A stretch of DNA of 64,000 bases from Candidatus Endomicrobiellum meruensis (GTDB taxonomy: Bacteria > Elusimicrobiota > Endomicrobiia > Endomicrobiales > Endomicrobiaceae): NCBI GenBank assembly GCA_031282625.1, contig JAITDI010000012.1, positions 46,868-110,867 of the forward strand, in the 5' to 3' direction. Position 1 is the first letter of the stretch. Every line of letters begins with the position of its first letter. Positions 27,559-35,935 of this stretch are shown here, one piece after another. Below the pieces are notes generated by a model. The model worked only from the letters and a program-made list of their open reading frames with translations, did no database searches and had not been told where the DNA came from. The translations under genes were made by a program, and so were the position numbers.

Positions 27559-28572
27559 ATGCCAAAGATAACTACTTACGATTTTATAGAATCAAATACA
27601 AAAAAGACAATACTGCTTATGGTTCTGTTTCCGTTAACACTTGCAGGGTTGGTTTACTTGTGCTTGTTGTTTGTAAGCTTCATAAAAGTTTCAGACAGAA
27701 GCTTGGCTGCATATAATCTTTCAACATTTGCAGTTGCTAATGAGATAGCTATATATATTATTCCAATAATTTCTATCCTTGCAATTTTGTGGATTCTGAT
27801 AAGTTATTATGCAGGTCAATCTTTTATCTTATCAACATCCGGAGCCGTTGAACTTACAAAACAAAATGCCCCTGAAGTTGTGATGATTGTTGAAAATATT
27901 GCTATAGCAGCAGGGCTTCCAATGCCTAAAGTTTATTCAATAAATGACGAAGGACTTAACGCTTTTGCCACAGGAAGAGACCCTCAGCATTCTTACGTTG
28001 TTCTAACAAAAGGGATTATTAATAATCTAGAAAAATCTGAGCTTGAAGGTGTTATCGCACACGAAATGGCGCATATCGGCAACAGAGACATTCGCCTAAT
28101 GCTTATAATGATTGTATGCATAAGTTTTGCAACTGTAATTGCAGAGATACTGTTGCGTACGGCGCTTATTACAAGATCATCACGAAACTCTAAAAATAAT
28201 AATAACGCAATACAGATATTTCTATTTGTTTTGGCTATATCTCTTTATGTATATGGATATTTAGTAGCTCCATTGATAAAATTAGCTGTATCAAGAACAA
28301 GGGAATATCAAGCTGACGCTACGGCAGCTTTGATAACCAGAAACCCTCAAGGATTGATAGTCGCATTGCAAAAAATATCTGGACACTCAACAGTTAAAAA
28401 TCTAAGCGATAAACAAACAATGTCGCCGATGTGTATTGCAAACCCTCTAGTTAAAAACAAACAAAATTCATTTTTTGCAAAAGTTTCAGGACTCTTTGCA
28501 ACACACCCGCCTATTGAAAGAAGAATTAAAGCATTGCAAGCTATGGATGGAACAAAATATGAAAATTTATAA
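27559..28572 (+). CDS. M48-family (HtpX-like) membrane metallopeptidase
   Basis: A 337-residue zinc protease. Two membrane helices (about 18-42 and 63-85) precede the domain, HEMAH at 168-172 gives the HExxH zinc site, and two more hydrophobic helices follow. The third-ligand Glu lies in the SRTREYQADA segment. It is coupled to lemA. HtpX-type proteases degrade misfolded membrane proteins. No Shine-Dalgarno is evident before the ATG, so translation may depend on lemA. Confidence 0.9.
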   Translation: MPKITTYDFIESNTKKTILLMVLFPLTLAGLVYLCLLFVSFIKVSDRSLAAYNLSTFAVANEIAIYIIPIISILAILWILISYYAGQSFILSTSGAVELTKQNAPEVVMIVENIAIAAGLPMPKVYSINDEGLNAFATGRDPQHSYVVLTKGIINNLEKSELEGVIAHEMAHIGNRDIRLMLIMIVCISFATVIAEILLRTALITRSSRNSKNNNNAIQIFLFVLAISLYVYGYLVAPLIKLAVSRTREYQADATAALITRNPQGLIVALQKISGHSTVKNLSDKQTMSPMCIANPLVKNKQNSFFAKVSGLFATHPPIERRIKALQAMDGTKYENL

Positions 28573-28658
28573 AGTTAAGACTAGTGAAAAAACGTAGAAA
28601 ATGGAAACCTAACCGACGAACTCAGGTACTTAATATTCTAAATTTATAAAATAATAAA

Positions 28659-28692
28659 CCTTCCGCGTGAACAAATATATTTACGCGGAAGG
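28659..28692. terminator. Bidirectional hairpin between convergent genes
   Basis: A perfect 10-bp stem CCTTCCGCGT (28659-28668) with ACGCGGAAGG (28683-28692) and a 14-base loop. On the minus strand it is followed by TTTATTATTTT, so it best fits a terminator for the gene at 28710-29057. It may also stop the plus-strand M48 transcript arriving from the other side. Confidence 0.7.
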
Positions 28693-28709
28693 ATAAGATT
28701 ATTGATGCT

Positions 28710-29057
28710 CTATCTTGCAAATATTCCTGCCCCCATGCCTGCATATACACCTGCTATCAGTGGATGACCCCCTCTTGCTCCTTCAATTGCCCCAGCTATT
28801 AGCCCCGCTATTCCTATTCCCACTATGTGTGTAAGTACCGCATTAAGCGCACCACTAAACGCTACTACCACTCCTGCTGTTGGGGCTACGACAAATGCTA
28901 GCGCTCCCCCTACTGCTGTTCCTACTCCCACTGCTACTATTGAACTTACTATTCTTCCTTCTACTGCCCCTCCTATCCCTCCCGCCAAAGAACAAAAACC
29001 GCTTCCAGTAAAACATAACAACGTTAAAATAACTGCAAGACTTAAAACTTTTTTCAT
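28710..29057 (-). CDS. Secreted glycine-rich (glycine-zipper) protein
   Basis: A 115-residue protein with a clear signal peptide (MKKVLSLAVILTLLCFTGSG) and a mature part made of Gly/Ala/Val-rich hydrophobic stretches with repeated GxxxG spacing (GTAVGGALAF, GIGIAGLIAGAIEGARGG). This is the composition of membrane-inserting glycine-zipper proteins. AAGGAGG precedes the ATG. It is a single gene with its own terminator. Function unknown; outer-membrane lipoprotein-like or toxin-like roles are both conceivable. Confidence 0.65.
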   Translation of the reverse strand: MKKVLSLAVILTLLCFTGSGFCSLAGGIGGAVEGRIVSSIVAVGVGTAVGGALAFVVAPTAGVVVAFSGALNAVLTHIVGIGIAGLIAGAIEGARGGHPLIAGVYAGMGAGIFAR

Positions 29058-29156
29058 ACATCCTCCTTATATTATTTATGTTTTGTTAGTTTATAATATT
29101 TTCTGGTTATTTTGCGAATTTATTGTGAACTTAAGGTTTAGATAGATTACTGCAAG

Positions 29157-29912
29157 TTAAAAGATAGTTATTAATATGGGACAGTGATCAGAGCCTAATG
29201 TTGAGCTTTCAATTTCAGCAGATTCAAGATTTTTGACCGCATTTTTTGAAACAAAGAAATAGTCTATTCTCCATCCTACATTTCTTGATATTGCAGCAGT
29301 TTTATAATCCCACCAAGTATAATTGCCGGGTTCTCTATTGAAATATCTAAATGCATCTATAAATCCTACGTTTACAAGTTTATCAAGCCTTTCTCTTTCT
29401 TTAGGCATAAAGCCTGAATTATTTTCGTTTTGAGCAGGTCTTGCCAAATCTATTGGAAAGTGAGCAGTATTATAATCTCCGCAAATGATTACTTTTTTAT
29501 CTTTGAATTGTTTAAGATATGCAATAAAATAATCGTAAAAATCTATCTTATATTTAAGACGTTCTTCGGAAGCTCCACCGTTGGGAAAGTAAATATTGAA
29601 AAGTATAAAATCTTTAAAATCAAGTCTTAAAATTCTTCCTTCATTGTCAAAAAATTTGTTTTCAATGCTTGTAGTGACGCTTTCAGGCTTAATATTTGAC
29701 CATACAGCAACGCCGCTGTAGCCTTTCTTTTTAGCTGGCGAACAATAAAAACTATACCCTATAACTTCCCTCATATCTTTAGGAAATTGCGTTTCATCCG
29801 CTTTAGTTTCCTGCACACAAACTATATCGGCATTTTCCTTTTTAAACCAATCAAGAAAATTTTTCTTATATATAGCTCTTATGCCGTTTATATTCCACGA
29901 AACTATTTTCAT
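29157..29912 (-). CDS. xth: Exodeoxyribonuclease III / AP endonuclease
   Basis: A 251-residue base-excision-repair nuclease with the exonuclease-endonuclease-phosphatase fold. Visible: SWNINGIRA at the N-terminus, QETKADETQFP with the metal Glu, GDYNTAH, and the catalytic GSDHCPI at the C-terminus; RIDYFFVS precedes it. Length is normal. It lies 66 bases downstream of the secreted repeat protein, beyond a strong terminator, so it probably has its own promoter. Confidence 0.94.
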   Translation of the reverse strand: MKIVSWNINGIRAIYKKNFLDWFKKENADIVCVQETKADETQFPKDMREVIGYSFYCSPAKKKGYSGVAVWSNIKPESVTTSIENKFFDNEGRILRLDFKDFILFNIYFPNGGASEERLKYKIDFYDYFIAYLKQFKDKKVIICGDYNTAHFPIDLARPAQNENNSGFMPKERERLDKLVNVGFIDAFRYFNREPGNYTWWDYKTAAISRNVGWRIDYFFVSKNAVKNLESAEIESSTLGSDHCPILITIF

Positions 29913-29923
29913 TATATTCCTTT

Positions 29924-29959
29924 AAAAAAATTGCGGGGAAGCTCTTAACTTCCCCGCAA
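29924..29959 (-). terminator. Strong intrinsic terminator
   Basis: A perfect 11-bp stem TTGCGGGGAAG/CTTCCCCGCAA (29931-29941 with 29949-29959), loop 7 bases. On the minus strand it is followed directly by seven T. It ends the gene at 29979-30479. Confidence 0.9.
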
Positions 29960-29978
29960 TGTAAAGATATTCTTAAAA

Positions 29979-30479
29979 CTAAAATCTTGCGTTTGCAATA
30001 ATCATGACTGGAAGTTTACCATTTTTAATAAAATTTAAAAATCCTATCTGTATTCCATTCATGTTTTCAGTCATATTTAAAAAACCAAATTGAAGACCAC
30101 TTACTGATTTTGCCATGTTGAAGAATCCCCATTGAACTCCAGTAACTTCACCTTCATTCCAGTTTACCGCACTAAAAGAAACCCCTTCAAAAGTTTCTGA
30201 CATAGAAAGAAGTCCTGTTTGAAGACCCACAAATCGCTTTGATATTGTAACTATTCCTGTTTGCCAAGCTTTTGCATCATCGGTTTGAGAATAAATAATA
30301 TTCCAGCCTACTCCTCTAAGGTTAGGTGTATAGGTTCCTATACCTATTTCTAACCCACAGACCGAATCGCTGTTTGGGAAAGCAATTTTGTCCCAGAGAG
30401 ACAATTTGATAGGAGTTCCTGCAAACGATACAGCAGCAAATGCAAACACTGTACATAATGCCAGCAATACTTTTTTCAT
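29979..30479 (-). CDS. Secreted protein with GxQxGFxN repeats (unknown)
   Basis: From the ATG at 30479 (GGAGG five bases upstream; a longer frame to 30506 lacks this) the protein has 166 residues. It has a signal peptide cleaved near SFAG and four successive units of about 15-18 residues: VGLQTGLLSMSETFEG, TGVQWGFFNMAKSVSG, SGLQFGFLNMTENMNG and NGIQIGFLNFIKNG. The pattern resembles repeat proteins of spirochaete and other Gram-negative surfaces. A beta-solenoid or outer-membrane location is inferred. No function is known to me. Confidence 0.65.
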   Translation of the reverse strand: MKKVLLALCTVFAFAAVSFAGTPIKLSLWDKIAFPNSDSVCGLEIGIGTYTPNLRGVGWNIIYSQTDDAKAWQTGIVTISKRFVGLQTGLLSMSETFEGVSFSAVNWNEGEVTGVQWGFFNMAKSVSGLQFGFLNMTENMNGIQIGFLNFIKNGKLPVMIIANARF

Positions 30480-30754
30480 GAATCCTCCTTTTGTGAACTG
30501 CGACAATATTTTCTAACGACTTAAAAAAACTTAAAAAATTTATTTTTCATAAATTTCATAGTAGCTCTGTCTAGCTTTATGTATAGTTTGTCAATATTTA
30601 ACTGTTTCTAAATTTTTTTGCGATAATTTAAGATTATCTCTATCAATTTTAATATTACTTTTCAAATATGCTGCTGTATTTTTATGCTAAATTTAGAATA
30701 AAAGAACAACTAAACAAAATCGTTAAAACTAACTTTTCTATTTACATTCTCTTT

Positions 30755-31336
30755 TTAATAACCCAAAAATCTGACAATATCGCATCTCAATTTATTAAAA
30801 CCTGCTTTTTTCTTTGCGCTTACCGTAAACACTAAAGATTTATCTATTCCAAAATATTGTGCTGCTTTAGTTTTAACTTCATCTTCAGTTATAATATCTG
30901 GTAGTTTATCAAACTTATTTGCAACAATTTTAAACGGAATGTTATACTCTTTAAGCCAACAACCCATATCAAAATCTAACTCTGTAGGACCTATAAAAGC
31001 ATCTATTATTATATAAACAGTTTTTTTGTTTTTCCTTTGAACTATACATTCTTCTATCATTTTATTCCAAAGTTCTTTTTCTTCAAAACTTACCCTTGCA
31101 AAACCATAGCCCGGCAAATCTATCATCCACTTTTTCATAGCGACACTGTAAACGTTTATGCTTCTTGTTCTGCCTGGCGTTTTTGAAGTTCTCGCCAAAT
31201 TCTTCTGAGAGCACAAAGCGTTTATGACGCTGCTTTTGCCTACATTAGACCTACCGGATAAAATAACCTCAGCCATACTTTTAGGAAGTAATTTTGCATT
31301 TGATTCTGCTCTAAAAAACACCGTCTTTTCAAGCAT
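30755..31336 (-). CDS. engB: Ribosome-biogenesis GTPase EngB/YsxC
   Basis: A 193-residue TRAFAC GTPase needed for 50S assembly. G1 is GRSNVGKS (near residue 28), G3 is DLPGYGFA, G4 is NKFD and G5 is SAKK. It follows yccA by two bases and ends the long LPS/PTS gene run. The 248 bases beyond it (30507-30754) are AT-rich with no gene seen. Confidence 0.95.
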   Translation of the reverse strand: MLEKTVFFRAESNAKLLPKSMAEVILSGRSNVGKSSVINALCSQKNLARTSKTPGRTRSINVYSVAMKKWMIDLPGYGFARVSFEEKELWNKMIEECIVQRKNKKTVYIIIDAFIGPTELDFDMGCWLKEYNIPFKIVANKFDKLPDIITEDEVKTKAAQYFGIDKSLVFTVSAKKKAGFNKLRCDIVRFLGY

Positions 31337-31338
31337 TT

Positions 31339-32049
31339 CTAATTTCTCGTTCTGGAAAGGAGTCTTAGTATTTCAAGATAAAGCCATACGAGCGTTACCA
31401 TTAAAGCAAAAGAACTGTACCATTCCATATATTTAGGTGCTCTATACTGTACACCCCGTTCAATTAAATCAAAATCTATAATGAGATTTAAAGAGGCAAT
31501 GGCAACTATTATAAGACTAATTATTATACCAAGGACAGAAGAATCTGACAAAAAGTTAAATCCTCTTGCACCAAAAGCGCCCATCAGTAAATCAATTAAA
31601 TATACAAGAGCTATAGCAAATGTTGAAAGTATAACGACTTTCTTAAACCTTGGAGTGGCTCTGAGCATGCCTGTTTTATAAGATGCAAGCATACAAAACA
31701 GAACACACATCGTCAACAGCACGGCATTTGCGACAATGCCGGGGTATGATTTTTCAAAATAAACGGAAATGACTCCCAAAACAAGACCTTCGCAAACAGC
31801 ATAAATAGGCGACAAAAACGGCGACAAATTCATCTTAAAAGATGAAATTATAACCAAGACAAAACCTCCTAACAATATAGGCAACGTCAATGGCATTATA
31901 ATGCTTGGGTGAGTCCAAGAATAAAATGCACCTGCGGCAAGCAAAACCCACAAAATTATACTTTTGTTTATTGTACCAGAAACTGTCATAACTTCTGCAT
32001 TTCTGACAGACGTTTGAAAAACGCTGTCTTTCAAAAGCGGATTACTCAT
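31339..32049 (-). CDS. Bax-inhibitor-1/YccA-family membrane protein
   Basis: A 236-residue protein with seven hydrophobic helices. The N-terminal SNPLLKDSVFQ and the SPFLSPIYAVCEGLVLG segment fit the YccA subgroup of the BI-1 family, and the C-terminal LNLIIDFDLIE carries the paired acidic residues of the pH-sensing motif. YccA modulates FtsH in E. coli; the role here is inferred. It sits two bases downstream of the nudix gene. Confidence 0.88.
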   Translation of the reverse strand: MSNPLLKDSVFQTSVRNAEVMTVSGTINKSIILWVLLAAGAFYSWTHPSIIMPLTLPILLGGFVLVIISSFKMNLSPFLSPIYAVCEGLVLGVISVYFEKSYPGIVANAVLLTMCVLFCMLASYKTGMLRATPRFKKVVILSTFAIALVYLIDLLMGAFGARGFNFLSDSSVLGIIISLIIVAIASLNLIIDFDLIERGVQYRAPKYMEWYSSFALMVTLVWLYLEILRLLSRTRN

Positions 32050-32051
32050 AG

Positions 32052-32492
32052 CTATCCTCCAATAACTTTATCGTAAGCTAATTTTATAATTTTTTTTTGA
32101 TTGTCAAAAGAAAGAAACTCTTGGGCTTTTTTTATGTCTGCCCATTCTACTTTTGATATTTCATTTTTATCAAAATCTAAAGCATCTTCCAAAGCCAAAG
32201 CAAGAAAATAAACCGAATGCTTTTCAACTAAGCAACCTTTGGTTTCATCTAAAGCGCCATTAATTAAATAGACATCTTCTTGTCTGAAATCTTCAACAAA
32301 TTTTACATTTTTTATTCCTGTTTCTTCAAAAATTTCTCGTTTAGCAGTTTCAGTTTCGCTTTCTCCATTTTCAATATGGACTTTTGGAAAACCCCATCTG
32401 CCGCTTCTTTTAGAATTAACAAGTAGAAAAATAGGCACACCGTCTTGCGTCATCTTATAAACTACAGCCCCGCAGGAAGTTTCTTTAAGCAT
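32052..32492 (-). CDS. NUDIX hydrolase (Ap4A-hydrolase-like)
   Basis: A 146-residue protein. The nudix box is complete at its 3' half (REIFEETGI), and the context WGFPKVHIENGES resembles the FPKGH.E.GES of diadenosine-tetraphosphate hydrolases. The first Gly of the box is Val here (PKVH instead of PKGH), which may reduce activity. It overlaps the end of ptsI by eight bases. Substrate not determinable. Confidence 0.8.
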   Translation of the reverse strand: MLKETSCGAVVYKMTQDGVPIFLLVNSKRSGRWGFPKVHIENGESETETAKREIFEETGIKNVKFVEDFRQEDVYLINGALDETKGCLVEKHSVYFLALALEDALDFDKNEISKVEWADIKKAQEFLSFDNQKKIIKLAYDKVIGG

Positions 32493-34239
32493 TTATACCT
32501 CTTGTTTCATAAAACAAATCAATCTCTTTCAAAATTAATTTACTATCTTCTAATTTTAAAACTTTCTCCGCCATAGCTTTACAATCCACAAAGGACATAC
32601 TTCTTACTATTTTTTTAATTGGCGCAATTTGCGATGGAGATACGCTAAATTCATCAAGACCCATACCTAAAATAACAGACGTGTACTTTGTCTCTCCTGC
32701 CATTTCTCCACACATAGCAACTTTTATTCCAGCTTTATGCCCTTCGTCAATAATACGTTTTATAAACCTCAAAATTGCTGGATGCATAGGATCATATAAA
32801 TAAGCGACGTTTTCGTTAATCCTATCCACAGCTAGCGTATATTGTATCAAATCATTAGTTCCTATTGATACAAAATCTACTTCTTTTGCAATGGAATCAA
32901 TCACTGCTACAGCTGACGGTACTTCTATCATAACGCCAACTTCCATATTTTCATCAAACTTTATGTTTTCTTTTTTTAAATCTTCTTTCACTTTGTCAAG
33001 AATAGCGTTTACGGCTCTTACTTCGGCAAGACCTGAAATCATTGGATACATCAATTTTACTTTTCCTAAAACGGAGACTCTTAAGATAGCTCTTAACTGG
33101 CTTATAAATATTTCAGGGTATTTAAGACACAATCTTGTAGATCTTAATCCCAAAAACGGATTAGATTCAAAACCTAGATTTAATAATCCCATTTTAGTAA
33201 GTTTATCGCCTCCCAAGTCAAACGTTCTTATTGTAATGGCATAAGGCGATATTTGTTGTACTACTTTAGAGTATGTATCAAAATGTTCCTGTTCATTAGG
33301 GATAGAATCGCGATTAAAATATATTGTTTCCGTTCTGTAGAGTCCTATGCCCACTGCACCTTTATTTAAAATAAGCGGTACTTCATCCGAATGGTCAATA
33401 TTGGCAAAAATAAAAATTTTGTGATTATCTGTAGTTTCTGAAGTTAAATTTTTAAGTTTTTCTAATTCTACCGTTCTTGACAATTGCAAATCGTATTTAT
33501 TTTTGTAATGCAGTAAAGTTTTAGAAGAAGGATTTAATACAACTTCGCCTTTATCACCATCAATTATTATTGTTTCCCCAGCCTTAACAAGCGAAGATAT
33601 ATTTTTAAGCCCTACTACAGCAGGTATGGCAAGACCTTGCGCGATAATCGCTGTATGGGAAGTCTTTCCACCAATATCCGTAGCAAATCCTGCAATCTTT
33701 TTTCCTCTAACCGATACTGTATCAGCCGGTGTCAAATTGTTTGCGATAATGATAGATTCTTCATCTAGTCTTGCAAGCTTTTTTCCTTTTTTGCCAAAAA
33801 GATTTGCAAGAATTTTTTTGCCTACATCTTGAATATCAACTTTTCTTTCTTTGAAAAAGCTACCATTTATATTCTCAAAAGAACGAATAATCTTATCAAG
33901 AACTTTGAAAAGAGCATATTCGGCATTGACACCGTCAGCGATAAGTTTATATACGTCTTTTTTTAATGTAGGATCATCTAAAATCAAAATGTGAACGTCT
34001 GCTATATGGGCATAATTTTCCCCAAGAACATCATTAATTTTGTTGTACGTAACCGTGAATTCGCTTCTAGTTTTTTCTATAGCATCATCAAACCGTTTTC
34101 TTTCAGCCTCTCTAAAAGATTTGGGAATTTCTTTACGAATGAAACAAAAATCTTCTTCTTCTAGAAGAAAAACTTTTCCTATGGCAATGCCTGGAGACGC
34201 AGCAATACCTTCTAGAAATATATCTCTATCAACAAACAT
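32485..34239 (-). CDS. ptsI: PTS enzyme I
   Basis: A 584-residue phosphoenolpyruvate-protein phosphotransferase. The active-site His lies in GGKTSHTAIIAQ (near residue 190). The PEP-binding barrel shows FDLGGDK, GLRSTRLCL and the C-terminal GEMAGE with its Cys. It starts eight bases after the HPr gene. It phosphorylates HPr His15 to drive the mannose-type EII encoded upstream. No defects seen. Confidence 0.96.
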   Translation of the reverse strand: MFVDRDIFLEGIAASPGIAIGKVFLLEEEDFCFIRKEIPKSFREAERKRFDDAIEKTRSEFTVTYNKINDVLGENYAHIADVHILILDDPTLKKDVYKLIADGVNAEYALFKVLDKIIRSFENINGSFFKERKVDIQDVGKKILANLFGKKGKKLARLDEESIIIANNLTPADTVSVRGKKIAGFATDIGGKTSHTAIIAQGLAIPAVVGLKNISSLVKAGETIIIDGDKGEVVLNPSSKTLLHYKNKYDLQLSRTVELEKLKNLTSETTDNHKIFIFANIDHSDEVPLILNKGAVGIGLYRTETIYFNRDSIPNEQEHFDTYSKVVQQISPYAITIRTFDLGGDKLTKMGLLNLGFESNPFLGLRSTRLCLKYPEIFISQLRAILRVSVLGKVKLMYPMISGLAEVRAVNAILDKVKEDLKKENIKFDENMEVGVMIEVPSAVAVIDSIAKEVDFVSIGTNDLIQYTLAVDRINENVAYLYDPMHPAILRFIKRIIDEGHKAGIKVAMCGEMAGETKYTSVILGMGLDEFSVSPSQIAPIKKIVRSMSFVDCKAMAEKVLKLEDSKLILKEIDLFYETRGINA

Positions 34240-34247
34240 ATTAGCTC

Positions 34248-34511
34248 CTATTCGCCAAATTTCGAATCAAACAAGTTTTCTACGGCAGCAATAGCCTCAT
34301 ATTCATCAGGACCATCTGCAATAAATTTTAGTTTGCTTCCGTAAGCAGCTGCTAATGCCATAACACCCATTACACTTTTAGCATCAACCTCAAAATCATC
34401 TTTTAAAATTTTAACGCCTGATTGATATTTACTTAGAGTTTGCACAAGAGTTGCAGAAGGTCTTGCATGTAACCCCGCTTTATTTGAAACAACTATAATT
34501 TTTTTTTTCAT
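34248..34511 (-). CDS. ptsH: PTS phosphocarrier HPr
   Basis: From the ATG at 34511 HPr is 87 residues, the family norm. His15 lies in NKAGLHARPSA, and the regulatory Ser46 in DAKSVMGVMAL is kept, matching the HPr kinase encoded 5 kb upstream. A longer frame begins at 34544 inside the EIID gene but has no support; AGGA lies about nine bases before 34511. It lies two bases after EIID. Confidence 0.95.
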   Translation of the reverse strand: MKKKIIVVSNKAGLHARPSATLVQTLSKYQSGVKILKDDFEVDAKSVMGVMALAAAYGSKLKFIADGPDEYEAIAAVENLFDSKFGE

Positions 34512-34513
34512 TT

Positions 34514-35296
34514 TTATATTCCTAAAACAGATATTATTATGCATATAATTAAAACAGAAAACATAGAAAATATTGGACCGAATTTACTTGCTGCAAAAAA
34601 CGAAAATAAAAAGATCGCTATATATACAAATAAATCAATATAGCCTGAATTGAAAAACCTTCCTTCATTACTAAAACCAAAAACGGCTAAATATAAAGAA
34701 AAAGCTGCAAGAAACATTACAAAGACTCCAAAACGAAGAATATCTGACATTGAGTTAAAATGAACTAAAGTTTTCATACTATTACCGCCATATTTGAAAC
34801 CCTCGTATAAAAGAGAAATCCTGGTCCATAAATGTAAGGAATTATAAAGCAATATAAAAACAATCGGCGCTAAAATAATATACTCTGCTAATCTAGTGGC
34901 AAATATAACCATTATAGCCATAGTCAAAAATGATAACATAGTTCTAAGGTCTCCATAGAAAAAAGGCTCACCTATAGCTGCAAGAGGACCTGCCATATTG
35001 CTTTTAACTCTCTTCATATCGCGTATTATTTCTCGGCTATTAGCAGGTTCCATCTTGGCTATTTCTTTTTCCATGCTGGCAACTATCCCTACTATTATGC
35101 CAACCATATACGGTTGAGTATTAAAGTACCCTACGTGCCTTAAAAGAGCTTCCTTTTTCTCTTTTTCTACAGTGTAAAGTACGTCAAAAATTGGTCTTAA
35201 TATAAAAACAAAACCTATATTTTGCATTCGTTCATAATTCCACAATGATTGTAGAAAAAAGCTTCTTATGAAAACTCTAGCATACAGTTTAATCAT
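34514..35296 (-). CDS. PTS mannose-family EIID component
   Basis: A 260-residue membrane protein of the mannose/sorbose PTS family: FFLQSLWNYERMQNIGF at the N-terminus, then GIIVGIVASMEKE, PLAAIGEPFFYGDLR and C-terminal hydrophobic helices. Slightly shorter than typical EIID (about 280). With EIIC it forms the sugar-translocating channel. It overlaps EIIC by four bases. The sugar cannot be read from sequence. Confidence 0.88.
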   Translation of the reverse strand: MIKLYARVFIRSFFLQSLWNYERMQNIGFVFILRPIFDVLYTVEKEKKEALLRHVGYFNTQPYMVGIIVGIVASMEKEIAKMEPANSREIIRDMKRVKSNMAGPLAAIGEPFFYGDLRTMLSFLTMAIMVIFATRLAEYIILAPIVFILLYNSLHLWTRISLLYEGFKYGGNSMKTLVHFNSMSDILRFGVFVMFLAAFSLYLAVFGFSNEGRFFNSGYIDLFVYIAIFLFSFFAASKFGPIFSMFSVLIICIIISVLGI

Positions 35297-35931
35297 TTCT
35301 GGAATCCCTCAGAAATAAAGCTCTTAATATTAGTCAAATTATACGCCACTCCAAAACCTACCACTGGAAATAAATACCACGCTTTCGCTAATCCTTCTAA
35401 AATATACTTCGGCAATCCTGCATAAATATCACAAAGTAGTTTGCCTCCGACTGCAATAGCAAATAAATAAAACAAAAAAGCCCTTAAAAGAAAAAAAAGT
35501 AATCCTGACCAAATACCAATTTCTATACGCCAATTTTTAACATCTTTAATGCCACCTTCTACCCAATACATTATTTTAACGTTAAGCTTTCTCCCTAATA
35601 TATCAATCCATCTGTATAAATAAACAAAAGGAATAGCTAAAAGTATGCTTAAAATTGCCGCATCTTTAAACCCTGGGAAATACGTGCATGCCCAAAAAGT
35701 AGACAAAATACCTATCATTGAAACATCTATAATAACAGCTACTCCCATAGGAATAGTTTTTATCCAAAATAATTCTGATATAATCCCTATACAAAGACCT
35801 GTAATCACATCGCCTGAAAAAAAACCAATAATCGGAGCACAAAATATAGGACGATAAATCATAAACTGTCCAAAAGCCGTTATGTCCACGCTGCACAATG
35901 CTCCAATAAAAGAAACAAGAAAAATATTCAC
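35293..35931 (-). CDS. PTS mannose-family EIIC component
   Basis: Hydrophobic PTS channel subunit. A frame extends to 35997, inside the GH57 gene, but the GTG at 35931 (five bases after the GH57 stop, AAAAGGA about ten bases upstream) gives the usual EIIC N-terminus VNIFLVSFIGALCSVD, 212 residues. This is shorter than the roughly 265 of EIIC-Man. About six membrane helices are visible. It is the partner of the following EIID. Confidence 0.8.
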   Translation of the reverse strand: MNIFLVSFIGALCSVDITAFGQFMIYRPIFCAPIIGFFSGDVITGLCIGIISELFWIKTIPMGVAVIIDVSMIGILSTFWACTYFPGFKDAAILSILLAIPFVYLYRWIDILGRKLNVKIMYWVEGGIKDVKNWRIEIGIWSGLLFFLLRAFLFYLFAIAVGGKLLCDIYAGLPKYILEGLAKAWYLFPVVGFGVAYNLTNIKSFISEGFQK

Positions 35932-35935
35932 AATT

